Below, piece by piece: positions 20,522-30,019 of a DNA stretch of 64,000 nucleotides; positions within the stretch are counted from its first letter, which is position 1; every line of letters begins with the position of its first letter. Position numbers and translations under genes: made by a program. A model generated the notes under the pieces. That model worked only from the letters and a program-made list of their open reading frames with translations, did not search any database and had not been told where the DNA came from. Origin of the DNA: Rhizobium sp. BT03 (GTDB taxonomy: Bacteria; Pseudomonadota; Alphaproteobacteria; Rhizobiales; Rhizobiaceae); NCBI RefSeq assembly GCF_030053155.1, contig NZ_CP125640.1:2679501-2743500 (forward strand). The letters are read 5' to 3'.

Positions 20522-21229
20522 TCAGTACTGATCGTCGTCGTCCTCGTCCTTCGGCGCCGAGCGCAGCGAACTCAGCTTGCGGAAGACGGCGTCGGCGTCG
20601 ATTTCCTTTTCTTTTTCTTCCTCGCGCTCGTAGCTCGGGCTCAGGCGCTCGGTTTCCTGCGCCGATTGTAGCGTCGCGCCAAGCTCGGCGGCAGTCGGCA
20701 GCGGACGGCCCTTCGAAGCCTTTTCCACTTCCATGTCGAGATCGATCTGGCTGCAGAGGCCGAGCGTTACCGGATCCATCGGCGCCAGGTTGGCGGAGTT
20801 CCAGTGGGTGCGCTCGCGGATCTGCTCGATGGTGGATTTCGTCGTGCCGACGAGGCGGGAAATCTGTGCGTCCTTCAGCTCCGGATGGTTGCGAACGAGC
20901 CAGAGAATGGCGTTCGGGCGGTCCTGACGCTTGGAAACCGGCGTATAACGCGGGCCGCGGCGCTTGGATTCCGGCACCCGCACCTTCGGCTCGGAAAGCT
21001 TCAGCTTGTGGTTCGGATTGGCTTCGGCGCGGGCGATCTCGTCGCGGGAGAGCTGTCCGGTTGAGATCGGATCGAGGCCCTTGATGCCCTGCGCCGCTTC
21101 ACCGTCGGCGATCGCCTTGACCTCGAGCGGATGCAGTTTGCAGAACTGCGCGATCTGATCGAAAGACAGTGCCGTGTTGTCGACGAGCCAGATGGCGGTC
21201 GCCTTCGGCATGAGCAGTGTTTGAGCCAT
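20522..21229 (-). CDS. trcR: Cell cycle transcriptional regulator TrcR (DUF1013)
   Basis: A 235-residue DUF1013 protein, confined to alphaproteobacteria and named TrcR in Caulobacter, where it associates with transcription. It begins MAQTLLMPKATAIWLVDNTALSFDQIAQFC and shows a second conserved block, RPNAILWLVRNHPELKDAQI, with helix-turn-helix-like segment SRLVGTTKSTIEQIRERTHW; the C-terminus is acidic and charged (EREEEKEKEIDAD, DEDDDDQY). Start at 21229 (MAQT) is chosen over the longer frame to 21316 because the family begins there. It diverges from acsA across 229 bp. The function in rhizobia is inferred. Confidence 0.88.
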   Translation of the reverse strand: MAQTLLMPKATAIWLVDNTALSFDQIAQFCKLHPLEVKAIADGEAAQGIKGLDPISTGQLSRDEIARAEANPNHKLKLSEPKVRVPESKRRGPRYTPVSKRQDRPNAILWLVRNHPELKDAQISRLVGTTKSTIEQIRERTHWNSANLAPMDPVTLGLCSQIDLDMEVEKASKGRPLPTAAELGATLQSAQETERLSPSYEREEEKEKEIDADAVFRKLSSLRSAPKDEDDDDQY

Positions 21230-21458
21230 GGATATAGTCCTTCTATCGTCCGCGCCGGTCGCGGTCCGTGGATTGTCACCACAATGTCCGGGAAATATGC
21301 CGCTATATAACCGCACTGTCGCAGAATTGCAATTCTTCCGAAATGAAATGACCTTCGTCTAATTGCCGCCGCGATGCGAGCTGCTATGAATTGCCGTGAT
21401 TTGAAATCCGGGCCCTAAACCCACGCGGCCCGTCGCATGTCCCATGAGGAGGAGTTGC

Positions 21459-23414
21459 ATGTCGGAGAAGATCTATCCGGTCACGAAACCGGTGAAGGCG
21501 CGCGCCCTGATCGATAAGGAAAAGTACCTGAAATGGTATGAGGAAAGCGTCGAGAACCCGGACAAGTTCTGGGGCAAGCACGGCAAGCGGATCGACTGGT
21601 TCAAGCCCTATACCAAGGTCAAGAATACGTCCTTTACCGGCAGGGTCTCGATCAAGTGGTTCGAGGACGGGCAGACCAACGTTTCCTACAACTGTATCGA
21701 CCGCCATCTGAAGACGAACGGCGACCAGGTAGCGATCATCTGGGAGGGCGACAATCCCTATATCGACAAGAAGGTCACCTATAACGAGCTCTACGAACAT
21801 GTCTGCCGGATGGCGAACGTGTTGAAGAAGCATGGCGTCAAGAAGGGCGATCGCGTTACCATCTATATGCCGATGATCCCGGAAGCGGCTTACGCGATGC
21901 TCGCCTGCGCCCGCATCGGCGCGGTGCATTCGGTGGTCTTCGGCGGCTTCTCGCCGGAGGCGCTCGCCGGGCGTATCGTCGACTGCGAATCCACCTTCGT
22001 CATCACCTGCGACGAAGGCCTGCGCGGCGGCAAGCCGGTGCCGCTGAAGGACAATACCGATACGGCGATCCACATCGCCGCCCGCCAGCACGTGCATGTC
22101 AGCAAGGTGCTGGTGGTGCGCCGCACCGGCGGCAAGACCGGCTGGGCGCCGGGCCGCGATCTCTGGCATCACCAGGAGATCGCCACGGTGAAGCCGGAAT
22201 GCCCGCCGGTGAAGATGAAGGCGGAAGATCCGCTATTCATTCTCTATACGTCAGGTTCAACAGGCAAGCCGAAGGGCGTGCTGCACACGACCGGCGGTTA
22301 TCTCGTCTATGCGGCGATGACGCATGAATATGTCTTCGATTATCATGACGGCGACGTCTACTGGTGCACGGCCGATGTCGGCTGGGTCACCGGCCACTCC
22401 TATATCGTCTATGGGCCCCTCGCCAACTGCGCGACGACGCTGATGTTCGAGGGCGTGCCGAATTTCCCCGACCAGGGCCGTTTCTGGGAAGTCATCGACA
22501 AGCACAAGGTCAATATCTTCTATACCGCACCGACGGCGATCCGCTCGCTGATGGGCGCCGGCGACGAATTCGTCACGCGCTCGTCGCGCTCGTCGCTGCG
22601 CCTGCTCGGCACGGTCGGCGAGCCGATCAACCCGGAAGCCTGGGAGTGGTATTACAACGTCGTCGGCGACAAGCGTTGCCCTGTGATCGACACCTGGTGG
22701 CAGACGGAGACCGGCGGTCACATGATCACGCCGCTGCCCGGCGCCACCGATCTGAAACCCGGCTCGGCGACGGTGCCGTTCTTCGGCATCAAGCCGCAGC
22801 TGGTCGATAATGAAGGCAAGGTGCTGGAAGGGGCCGCCGACGGCAATCTCTGCATCACCGACAGCTGGCCGGGCCAGATGCGCACCGTCTATGGCGATCA
22901 CGAGCGCTTCATCCAGACCTACTTCTCCACCTATAAGGGCAAGTATTTCACCGGCGACGGCTGCCGGCGCGATGAAGACGGCTATTACTGGATCACCGGC
23001 CGTGTCGACGACGTGCTCAACGTCTCCGGCCACCGGCTCGGCACCGCGGAGGTCGAATCCGCGCTCGTCTCGCATAATCTGGTGTCGGAAGCCGCAGTCG
23101 TCGGTTATCCGCATCCGATCAAGGGCCAGGGCATCTATTGCTACGTGACGCTGATGGCCGGCCATGAAGGAACGGACACGCTTCGCCAGGAACTGGTGAA
23201 ACACGTGCGCGCCGAAATCGGCCCGATCGCCGCGCCCGACAAGATCCAGTTCGCGCCCGGCCTGCCGAAGACCCGCTCCGGCAAGATCATGCGCCGTATC
23301 CTGCGCAAGATCGCCGAGGACGATTTCGGCGCTCTCGGCGATACCTCGACACTTGCCGATCCCGCCGTCGTCGACGATCTGATCGCCAACCGGCAAAACA
23401 AGGCGACAGCTTAA
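21459..23414 (+). CDS. acsA: Acetyl-CoA synthetase
   Basis: AMP-forming ligase activating acetate to acetyl-CoA. The 651-residue protein has the N-terminal Acs domain, [19 protein letters not shown] (P-loop), [18 protein letters not shown], and the C-terminal regulatory lysine loop [12 protein letters not shown], where acetylation by Pat-like enzymes would block activity. The ATG at 21459 is preceded by a strong GAGGAGG-type ribosome site. Compared with the prpE-like protein 4 kb upstream it keeps the HTTGGY motif typical of true acetyl-CoA synthetases. A hairpin terminator follows immediately. Confidence 0.96.
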   Translation: MSEKIYPVTKPVKARALIDKEKYLKWYEESVENPDKFWGKHGKRIDWFKPYTKVKNTSFTGRVSIKWFEDGQTNVSYNCIDRHLKTNGDQVAIIWEGDNPYIDKKVTYNELYEHVCRMANVLKKHGVKKGDRVTIYMPMIPEAAYAMLACARIGAVHSVVFGGFSPEALAGRIVDCESTFVITCDEGLRGGKPVPLKDNTDTAIHIAARQHVHVSKVLVVRRTGGKTGWAPGRDLWHHQEIATVKPECPPVKMKAEDPLFILYTSGSTGKPKGVLHTTGGYLVYAAMTHEYVFDYHDGDVYWCTADVGWVTGHSYIVYGPLANCATTLMFEGVPNFPDQGRFWEVIDKHKVNIFYTAPTAIRSLMGAGDEFVTRSSRSSLRLLGTVGEPINPEAWEWYYNVVGDKRCPVIDTWWQTETGGHMITPLPGATDLKPGSATVPFFGIKPQLVDNEGKVLEGAADGNLCITDSWPGQMRTVYGDHERFIQTYFSTYKGKYFTGDGCRRDEDGYYWITGRVDDVLNVSGHRLGTAEVESALVSHNLVSEAAVVGYPHPIKGQGIYCYVTLMAGHEGTDTLRQELVKHVRAEIGPIAAPDKIQFAPGLPKTRSGKIMRRILRKIAEDDFGALGDTSTLADPAVVDDLIANRQNKATA

Positions 23415-23420
23415 ACAACA

Positions 23421-23455
23421 AGGCCGCTCCCTCTTGCTGGAGCGGCCTCAGTTTG
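23421..23455 (+). terminator. Terminator after acsA
   Basis: AGGCCGCTCC and GGAGCGGCCT arms around a ctcttgct loop, followed by a T-rich tail (cagtttgtt). Confidence 0.85.
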
Positions 23456-23471
23456 TTGACAAAGTCTCCTC

Positions 23472-23589
23472 CGTCATGCTCGGCCTTGTGCCGAGCATCT
23501 GATCACTGCAATTGTTTGACGGGAAAGCATTTATTTTCAGATACTTAATTAGACGTGGGTAGGTCCTCGGCACAAGGCCGAGGATGACG
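23472..23589. repeat. Long inverted repeat downstream of acsA
   Basis: A 24-base arm at 23472-23495 (CGTCATGCTCGGCCTTGTGC...) is repeated inverted at 23566-23589 with 23 of 24 matches, 70 bp apart. Each arm also contains its own smaller CTCGGC/GCCGAG palindrome. It lies between two similar terminator hairpins. There is no ORF in it. It resembles a small non-coding mobile or palindromic element, but I cannot name the family. Confidence 0.7.
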
Positions 23590-23624
23590 TCGCGGGTTTT
23601 GCAGGGGTTTGTCAGCAGCCTGAA

Positions 23625-23655
23625 GCCGCTCCTTTGTTGGAGCGGTCTTATTTTT
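23625..23655 (+). terminator. Second terminator-like hairpin
   Basis: GCCGCTCC / GGAGCGGT arms around a six-base loop, followed by CTTATTTTT. The stem is nearly the same as the acsA terminator 200 bp upstream. Confidence 0.65.
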
Positions 23656-23708
23656 CCGCGCGGGAAATGCCGTTGCTTTTGAGCGGCGCTCTGGCTCCCG
23701 GCGCCGAA

Positions 23709-23933
23709 TCAAAAATCGATCGCCCGCCCATTGATCTCGTAATCGCCGAAGCGGGCTGGCTCGGCGCCGCCGCGGCCGCCGGTTTCCGGCGGCAGCTCCA
23801 GCGGCTTCTGGTTTTTTCGCCGCTCCTCGGCTTCGGCAAGCGCGCGTTTGGCAGCCGGGGACAGCATCTTGCGCGGCGGCTCCAATCCCTCGGCCGTCGG
23901 CGTTTCGCTATTGTCGTTATCGGCGTCCTGCAT
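23709..23933 (-). CDS. DUF1674 protein, SDHAF4-like succinate dehydrogenase assembly factor
   Basis: A 74-residue protein with the DUF1674 C-terminal signature: PPETGGRGGAEPARFGDYEINGRAIDF (key residues GG..GPEPTRYGDWE..GR..DF in the wider family). The N-terminal half is charged and probably disordered (AKRALAEAEERRKNQKPLELP). The mitochondrial homologue SDHAF4/Sdh8 guards flavinylated succinate dehydrogenase flavoprotein during assembly; a like role here is inferred. ATG 23933 is chosen because the longer frame upstream overlaps the divergent htpX promoter region. htpX starts 110 bp away in the other direction. Confidence 0.85.
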   Translation of the reverse strand: MQDADNDNSETPTAEGLEPPRKMLSPAAKRALAEAEERRKNQKPLELPPETGGRGGAEPARFGDYEINGRAIDF

Positions 23934-24043
23934 GGCATCTCCTGCCGGAAAATATTGAAAATGGCTGGTGAATAACCAAATCATAATGCGCCGGTGCCGG
24001 GATTGAAAGCTTGTCACGGCGAAATCGGAGATGGAGATCCGCA

Positions 24044-25006
24044 ATGAACCTCGTCCGCACTGCCATGTTGCTTGCCTTCATGACGGCGCTTTTCATGTTT
24101 GTCGGCTTTCTGATCGGCGGTCGCGCCGGCATGATGATCGCCTTCGTCATCGCCGCCGGCATGAATTTCTTCTCCTATTGGAATTCCGACCGCATGGTGC
24201 TTTCGGCCTATCGCGCCCAGCAGGTCGATGAGCGCAATGCGCCGGAGTTCTTTGCGATCGTGCGCGATCTCGCCCGCAATGCCGGCCTGCCGATGCCGAA
24301 GGTCTATCTCTACGACAGCCCGCAGCCGAATGCCTTCGCCACCGGCCGCAACCCTGAAAATGCAGCCATCGCCGCTTCCACCGGCTTGCTCCAGGCATTG
24401 TCTCCGGAGGAGGTTGCCGGCGTGATGGCGCATGAGCTCGCCCATATTCAGAACCGCGACACGCTGACGATGACGATCACGGCAACGCTTGCCGGGGCGA
24501 TCTCGATGCTCGGCAACTTCGCCTTCTTCTTCGGCGGCAACCGTGAAAACAACAACAATCCCCTCGGCTTCGTCGGCGTCCTCGTCGCGATGATCGTGGC
24601 GCCGCTTGCCGCCATGCTCGTGCAGATGGCGATCAGCCGGACGCGCGAATATTCGGCCGACCGCCGCGGCGCCGAGATCTGCGGCAATCCGCTCTGGCTG
24701 GCTTCCGCGCTCGGCAAGATCGCGCGGGGTGCTGCCCATGTGCCGAACCAGGATGCCGAGCGCAACCCGGCAACCGCGCATATGTTCATCATCAATCCGC
24801 TCTCCGGCGAGCGCATGGACAATCTGTTTTCCACGCATCCGAACACCGAAAACCGCATCGCTGCGCTGCAGGACATGGCGCAGGGCGGCATGAACGTCTC
24901 GACGCCGCCGGTTCGGGCTGCTAATCCGTCGCGCAAATCGCGCTCTGTTCCGGATACGGGTCTTGGTCGCGGTGGTTCGCAACCGCCAAAAGGTCCATGG
25001 TCTTGA
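24044..25006 (+). CDS. htpX: Membrane zinc metalloprotease HtpX
   Basis: M48-family integral membrane protease involved in membrane-protein quality control. The 320 residues have two N-terminal membrane helices (about residues 4-40), the zinc motif [10 protein letters not shown] (HExxH, about residues 130-139), two further hydrophobic helices around residues 145-200 and the third-ligand glutamate region [15 protein letters not shown]. The C-terminal tail is basic and low-complexity. ATG 24044 gives the normal [17 protein letters not shown] start. Its last ten bases overlap the start of rsmB, suggesting an operon. Confidence 0.95.
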   Translation: MNLVRTAMLLAFMTALFMFVGFLIGGRAGMMIAFVIAAGMNFFSYWNSDRMVLSAYRAQQVDERNAPEFFAIVRDLARNAGLPMPKVYLYDSPQPNAFATGRNPENAAIAASTGLLQALSPEEVAGVMAHELAHIQNRDTLTMTITATLAGAISMLGNFAFFFGGNRENNNNPLGFVGVLVAMIVAPLAAMLVQMAISRTREYSADRRGAEICGNPLWLASALGKIARGAAHVPNQDAERNPATAHMFIINPLSGERMDNLFSTHPNTENRIAALQDMAQGGMNVSTPPVRAANPSRKSRSVPDTGLGRGGSQPPKGPWS

Positions 25007-26385
25007 ATTCAGACGGCACGAAGAAACCATTCCGCAAACATAGGCCCTCCATCGAGCGATCCGCGCCTCTAAAGCCGGGCATGCAGGCCCGGGCGGCTGC
25101 GGCAAAAATCCTTGCTGCCGTCGTCGATCGCAAACTGCCGCTCGATGGCGCCCTCGATCACGAACACGGCAATCCGGCCTACCGGGCGCTTGGCGAAAGC
25201 GACCGGGCGCTCGTCCGCGCCATCCTGAACACGACGCTGCGCCATCTGCCGCGTATCGATGCCGCCATCGCCTCGCTGCTGGAATCGCCGCTGCCGGAAG
25301 GGGCACGGGCGCTGCACCATGTGCTGGCAATCGGGGCGGCGCAGATCCTCTATCTCGACGTGCCGGATCATTCGGCCGTCGATCTTGCCGTCGAGCAGGC
25401 CAATCAGGATCCGCGCAACCGGCGTTTCGCCAAGCTGGTCAACGCCGTTCTTCGCCGGCTCGGCCGCGAGAAGGATGAGGTGCTCGCCGAGATCGGCAAG
25501 GTCGCGCCGATGCCGGCCTGGTTCATCGCCAGGCTTGAGAAAGCCTATGGCCGGGAGGCGGCGCTGGCGATTTCGGAATCCCAGCTCCAACCGGCCGCAA
25601 TCGATCTGACCGTCAAGTCGGACGCCGAAGGCTGGGCAAAGCGGCTGAACGGCATTGTCCTTCCCACAGGCGGCGTGCGGCTCGCCGCCTTCGATGGCGG
25701 CATTCCGTCGCTCGAAGGTTTCGACGAGGGCGCGTGGTGGGTGCAGGATGCGGCTGCGAGTATCCCGGCCAAGCTTTTCGGCGATCTCTCGGGCAAGCGC
25801 GCTGCCGATCTCTGCGCCGCACCGGGCGGCAAGACGGCACAGCTCATTCTTGCCGGCGGCGCGGTCACCGCACTCGACCAGTCGCAAAGCCGGCTCAGAC
25901 GGCTGCGGTCGAATCTCGACCGGCTCGATCTTGAGGCTGAAACGATCGCGGCGGATCTGACGACATTCGAGCCGGCCGAGCGTTTCGATGCGATCCTGCT
26001 CGATGCCCCCTGCTCTTCCACCGGTACGACACGTCGGCACCCCGACGTGTTGTGGACCAAGGGGTCGGAGGATATCGGCAGGCTGGCGGCGCTGCAGGAG
26101 CGGCTGCTGCGTCATGCGCTGACATTGCTGAAGCCTGATGGAACGCTGGTTTTTTCGAATTGTTCGCTGGATCCCGCCGAAGGCGAAGAGGTCGTCGCCC
26201 GCGTTCTTGCCGATACGGATGGGATCGAGCGCGTTCGGATCGATGCCGGCGACTGGCCTGGCCTGGAAGCGGCCATCACGCCGCTCGGCGAATTCCGCAC
26301 GCTTCCCACCATGCTGAAAATGCCCGATGGCATCGCCTCCGGCCTCGACGGCTTTTATGCCGCCGTGCTGCGGCGCGTGGCCTGA
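24997..26385 (+). CDS. rsmB: 16S rRNA (cytosine-967-C5)-methyltransferase family protein (RsmB/NOL1/NOP2/sun)
   Basis: SAM-dependent RNA m5C methyltransferase. The 462-residue protein has an N-terminal NusB-like domain (about residues 27-150) and a C-terminal Rossmann methyltransferase with [15 protein letters not shown] (SAM), [20 protein letters not shown] (catalytic TC/PC motif) and [13 protein letters not shown] (second conserved cysteine). It overlaps htpX by 10 bp. The domain order matches RsmB; other NOL1/NOP2 family members usually lack the NusB-like part. Start could also be the TTG at 25003. Confidence 0.9.
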   Translation: MVLNSDGTKKPFRKHRPSIERSAPLKPGMQARAAAAKILAAVVDRKLPLDGALDHEHGNPAYRALGESDRALVRAILNTTLRHLPRIDAAIASLLESPLPEGARALHHVLAIGAAQILYLDVPDHSAVDLAVEQANQDPRNRRFAKLVNAVLRRLGREKDEVLAEIGKVAPMPAWFIARLEKAYGREAALAISESQLQPAAIDLTVKSDAEGWAKRLNGIVLPTGGVRLAAFDGGIPSLEGFDEGAWWVQDAAASIPAKLFGDLSGKRAADLCAAPGGKTAQLILAGGAVTALDQSQSRLRRLRSNLDRLDLEAETIAADLTTFEPAERFDAILLDAPCSSTGTTRRHPDVLWTKGSEDIGRLAALQERLLRHALTLLKPDGTLVFSNCSLDPAEGEEVVARVLADTDGIERVRIDAGDWPGLEAAITPLGEFRTLPTMLKMPDGIASGLDGFYAAVLRRVA

Positions 26386-26569
26386 TTGCGGTCTCCCGCA
26401 GGTCGCGGCAGATCCGCCCATGCAAGAGGCTTCGCATCCGCGCATGACCTCGGATGAAACACGTTCATTTGCGTATATTCGAACATTGTTACGAATTAAT
26501 TCATTGCGGGCGATGAAATCGGCCGCTTTTCACCTATTCTTAACCACGAGGGTCAATAGACAATAGAAT

Positions 26570-28243
26570 ATGCAGTCCGGTCGGCGTTTTGCGAGCATGT
26601 ATGTTCGGGAGGCTTGGCGGCGCGCCTTGCGCCGCGTCGCGTTGCTGCGCCTAAAACTCTTCCGCCATTCGATCAACGTGCCCGAGCGGCTGATCGTCGC
26701 GCCGACCGATCTCCGCAGCATCGATTCGCATGTGGCCGACGAGATCCTCAACGGACGGTTTCTCCTGGCCGGCCGCATGCTGGAAACGAGCGGAAAGTCA
26801 CCCTTCACCTTCACTCTGCCGTCGCGCCCCTTCGCCATCCGCCTTCACAGCTTCGGCTGGCTGCGGCATATGCGGGCGAACAAGACCGAGCGCGGTTCGG
26901 CCGCCGCCCGCGCGATCGTCGACAGCTGGCTTTCCGTCCATGCCGGCCGCATGGAAGGGATTGCCTGGGAGGTCGACGTCACCGCCCAGCGTGTCATTGC
27001 CTGGCTCTCGCATTCGCCGGTGGTGCTGCAGAATGCCGACCGTGGCTTCTATCGCCGCTTCATGAAGTCGCTGGCGTTCCAGGTGAGGTTCCTGCACCGC
27101 ATGGCGCCCTATACGCTTGGCGGTCTGGAGCTGTTTCGGCTGCGTATCGCGCTCGCCATGGCCTCCGTCGCCATGCCTGTCCGTGCATCGACGCTCAGAA
27201 GGGCGGCGCAAGCGCTCGACCGGGAATTCGATAGCCAGATTCTGCCAGATGGCGGCCATGTCTCGCGCAATCCGCGCGTCGGACTGGAATTGCTGCTCGA
27301 TCTGCTGCCGCTGCGGCAGACCTATGTCAATCTCGGCCATGACCTGCCGCAGAAGCTGATCTCCGGCATCGACCGCATATATCCGGCATTGCGGTTCTTT
27401 CGCCATCAGGACGGGGATCTGGCGCTGTTCAACGGGGCGACCTCGACGCTGGCAAACGAGCTGATCTCCGTGCTCAGATATGACGAGACCGCCGGCCAGC
27501 CGTTCAAGGCCTTGCCGCAGTCGCGCTATCAGCGGCTTTCCGGAGGAAGGACCGTCATCATCGCCGATGCCGGCACGCCGCCTTCGGGAGGCGGGCTGCG
27601 GACCGTGCATGCCGGCAGCCTCTCCTTCGAAATGTCGTCCGGCCGCCACCGCTTCATCGTCAACTCCGGCTCGCCGAAATTTGCCGGACACCGCTATGTC
27701 CAGATGGCGCGCACGACGGCGGCGCATTCGACGGTTATTTTGAACGACACTTCGTCCAGCCGCTTTTCGCCCTCGCCCTTCCTCAATCACGCGATCACCG
27801 AACCTGTCAGGACCGTCACCGTCGAGCGTGCCGAAACGGAAGACGGACGCGACGGCATCAAGCTCAGCCATGACGGTTATCTCAGGGCGTTCGGGGTGCT
27901 GCACGAACGAGAGCTGACACTCAACGCCGCAGGCTCGATCGTGACCGGCCACGACCGGCTCGTCATCCGGGAAGGATATGGGCATGACGAGCCGCTGAAG
28001 GCCGTCGCCCGGTTTCATATCCATCCTTCCATCGTCCTGCATCAAAGCGACGGGGAGTCCGTGCTGCTGACGGCGCCGGACGGCGAAAGCTGGCTGTTTT
28101 CCGCGCCCGGCAATGAAGTGCTGATCACCGAGGACATCTTCTTTGCCGACAGCTCCGGCATTTGCGGATCGGACCAGATCGAAATCGACTTCGATCTTGC
28201 CGAGAAGACGGAAATCCGTTGGTTTTTGTCCCGCAAGGGATAG
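26570..28243 (+). CDS. Heparinase II/III-like protein
   Basis: A 557-residue protein of the heparinase II/III C-terminal domain family (alginate-lyase-like N-terminal alpha/alpha barrel and C-terminal beta-sandwich). Landmarks are LHSFGWLRHMRANK, FDSQILPDGGHVSRNPRVGLELLLDLLPLRQ (landmark near residue 223) and TTAAHSTVILNDTSSSRF, the histidine-containing motif of the C-terminal domain. No signal peptide is evident, so an extracellular lyase role is doubtful. It sits between rsmB and purH; no sugar-uptake genes are nearby, and the substrate is unknown. Upstream 184 bp contain no clear gene. Confidence 0.8.
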   Translation: MQSGRRFASMYVREAWRRALRRVALLRLKLFRHSINVPERLIVAPTDLRSIDSHVADEILNGRFLLAGRMLETSGKSPFTFTLPSRPFAIRLHSFGWLRHMRANKTERGSAAARAIVDSWLSVHAGRMEGIAWEVDVTAQRVIAWLSHSPVVLQNADRGFYRRFMKSLAFQVRFLHRMAPYTLGGLELFRLRIALAMASVAMPVRASTLRRAAQALDREFDSQILPDGGHVSRNPRVGLELLLDLLPLRQTYVNLGHDLPQKLISGIDRIYPALRFFRHQDGDLALFNGATSTLANELISVLRYDETAGQPFKALPQSRYQRLSGGRTVIIADAGTPPSGGGLRTVHAGSLSFEMSSGRHRFIVNSGSPKFAGHRYVQMARTTAAHSTVILNDTSSSRFSPSPFLNHAITEPVRTVTVERAETEDGRDGIKLSHDGYLRAFGVLHERELTLNAAGSIVTGHDRLVIREGYGHDEPLKAVARFHIHPSIVLHQSDGESVLLTAPDGESWLFSAPGNEVLITEDIFFADSSGICGSDQIEIDFDLAEKTEIRWFLSRKG

Positions 28244-28300
28244 CACCTGTTTGCGCGGCGGCGAAGCTGTGCTAACGCGGCCTCAGAAGGCGAGCGTCCT

Positions 28301-28351
28301 GGAGCAGGATGGTCTTAGGCCCGAGCCGGCCTGAAATGCGAATCCTGCTCC
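28301..28351. repeat. Nested palindrome upstream of purH
   Basis: Outer arms GGAGCAGGAT (28301-28310) and ATCCTGCTCC (28342-28351) enclose inner arms TTAGGCC and GGCCTGA. The same two-tier layout (outer arm, g, inner TTTAGGCC/GGCCTAAA, outer arm) occurs at 44030-44071, so this is a dispersed family. It lies in the purH leader, 44 bp before the start. Confidence 0.75.
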
Positions 28352-28394
28352 AAACCAAGCGGATGTCTCCCGAAGACCGAACGGAGAAGGTTCC

Positions 28395-30011
28395 ATGGCC
28401 GTCATTTCCAAGAAGATCCCCGCCCCCGACAAGGTCGAAATCAAGACCGCCCTCCTCTCCGTCTTCGACAAGACCGGGATCGTCGAGCTCGCCCAGACAC
28501 TGTCTGAAAGAGGCGTGCGGTTGCTGTCGACCGGCGGTACTTATAAAGCCATCGCTGCTGCCGGCCTTGCCGTCACCGATGTCTCCGAGATCACCGGTTT
28601 TCCCGAGATCATGGACGGGCGGGTCAAGACGCTGCATCCGACGGTGCATGGCGGCCTGCTGGCGATCCGTGACGACAGCGAGCACCGGGAGGCGATGAAA
28701 CAGCATGGCATCGAGGCCATCGACCTCGCCGTCATCAACCTCTATCCGTTCGAAGAAGTGCGCGCCGCCGGCGGCGATTATCCCACGACCGTCGAGAATA
28801 TCGACATCGGCGGCCCGGCGATGATCCGCGCATCGGCCAAGAACCATGCCTATGTGACGATCCTGACCGATCCCGACGATTATGCCGAGTTCACGGAGCA
28901 GCTTTCCGCAGATGAGGGCAAGACGGCCTATGCCTTCCGCCAGCGCATGGCCGCCAAGGCCTATGCCCGCACCGCGGCCTATGACGCCGTGATTTCCAAC
29001 TGGTTCGCCGAAGCGCTGTCGATCGACACGCCGCGCCACCGCGTTATCGGCGGTGCCTTGAAGGAAGAGATGCGTTACGGCGAAAACCCGCATCAGAAGG
29101 CCGCCTTCTATGTGACCGGCGAAAAGCGTCCGGGTGTTTCGACCGCAACTCTCCTGCAGGGCAAGCAGCTCTCCTATAACAACATCAACGATACCGATGC
29201 CGCCTACGAACTGGTGGCCGAGTTCCTGCCCGAGAAGGCGCCGGCCTGCGCCATCATCAAGCATGCCAATCCCTGTGGCGTCGCCACCGGGTCGAGCCTG
29301 GTCGAGGCCTATCAGCGGGCGCTCGCCTGCGATAGCGTTTCCGCCTTCGGCGGCATCATCGCACTCAACCGGACGCTGGATGCCGAAACGGCCGAGGAGA
29401 TCGTCAAGCTCTTCACCGAAGTGATCATCGCCCCCGATGTGACCGAGGAAGCGAAGGCGATCGTCGCCCGCAAGCCGAACCTGCGGCTGCTCTCTGCCGG
29501 CGGCCTGCCCGATCCGCGTGCCGCGGGGCTGACGGCGAAGACCGTTTCCGGCGGCCTGCTGGTCCAGAGCCGCGACAACGGCATGGTCGAGGATCTGGAG
29601 CTCAAGGTCGTCACCAAGCGTGCGCCGACGGCGCAGGAGCTCGAGGACATGAAGTTCGCCTTCAAGATCGGCAAACACGTGAAATCGAACGCGGTGGTCT
29701 ATGCCAAGGACGGCCAGACGGCCGGCATCGGCGCCGGACAGATGAGCCGCGTCGATTCCGCCCGCATCGCGGCGCTGAAAGCCGAAGAGGCTGCCAAGGC
29801 GCTTGGCCTTGCGACCCCGATGACGCATGGTTCGGCGGTCGCCTCAGAAGCCTTCCTGCCGTTTGCCGACGGTCTTCTGTCGATGATCGCCGCAGGAGCG
29901 ACGGCGGTGATCCAGCCGGGCGGCTCGATGCGCGACCAGGAGGTCATCGATGCCGCCGACGAACATGGCATCGCCATGGTCTTCACCGGCATGCGCCACT
30001 TCCGGCACTAG
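28395..30011 (+). CDS. purH: Bifunctional AICAR transformylase / IMP cyclohydrolase
   Basis: Final two steps of de novo purine synthesis. The 538-residue protein has an N-terminal MGS-like IMP cyclohydrolase domain ([42 protein letters not shown]) and a C-terminal transformylase domain ([24 protein letters not shown] with the catalytic Lys-His, SFKIGK-type [11 protein letters not shown], and the C-terminal [16 protein letters not shown]). Length is standard. The ATG has GGAGAAGG upstream. It converges on the leftward MFS gene with an eight-base gap. Confidence 0.97.
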   Translation: MAVISKKIPAPDKVEIKTALLSVFDKTGIVELAQTLSERGVRLLSTGGTYKAIAAAGLAVTDVSEITGFPEIMDGRVKTLHPTVHGGLLAIRDDSEHREAMKQHGIEAIDLAVINLYPFEEVRAAGGDYPTTVENIDIGGPAMIRASAKNHAYVTILTDPDDYAEFTEQLSADEGKTAYAFRQRMAAKAYARTAAYDAVISNWFAEALSIDTPRHRVIGGALKEEMRYGENPHQKAAFYVTGEKRPGVSTATLLQGKQLSYNNINDTDAAYELVAEFLPEKAPACAIIKHANPCGVATGSSLVEAYQRALACDSVSAFGGIIALNRTLDAETAEEIVKLFTEVIIAPDVTEEAKAIVARKPNLRLLSAGGLPDPRAAGLTAKTVSGGLLVQSRDNGMVEDLELKVVTKRAPTAQELEDMKFAFKIGKHVKSNAVVYAKDGQTAGIGAGQMSRVDSARIAALKAEEAAKALGLATPMTHGSAVASEAFLPFADGLLSMIAAGATAVIQPGGSMRDQEVIDAADEHGIAMVFTGMRHFRH

Positions 30012-30019
30012 TTGGGCGT

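Noticed and set aside
29672..29688. ACACGTGAAA in purH, parS-like
   Set aside because: Lacks the TTC left arm; too many mismatches.
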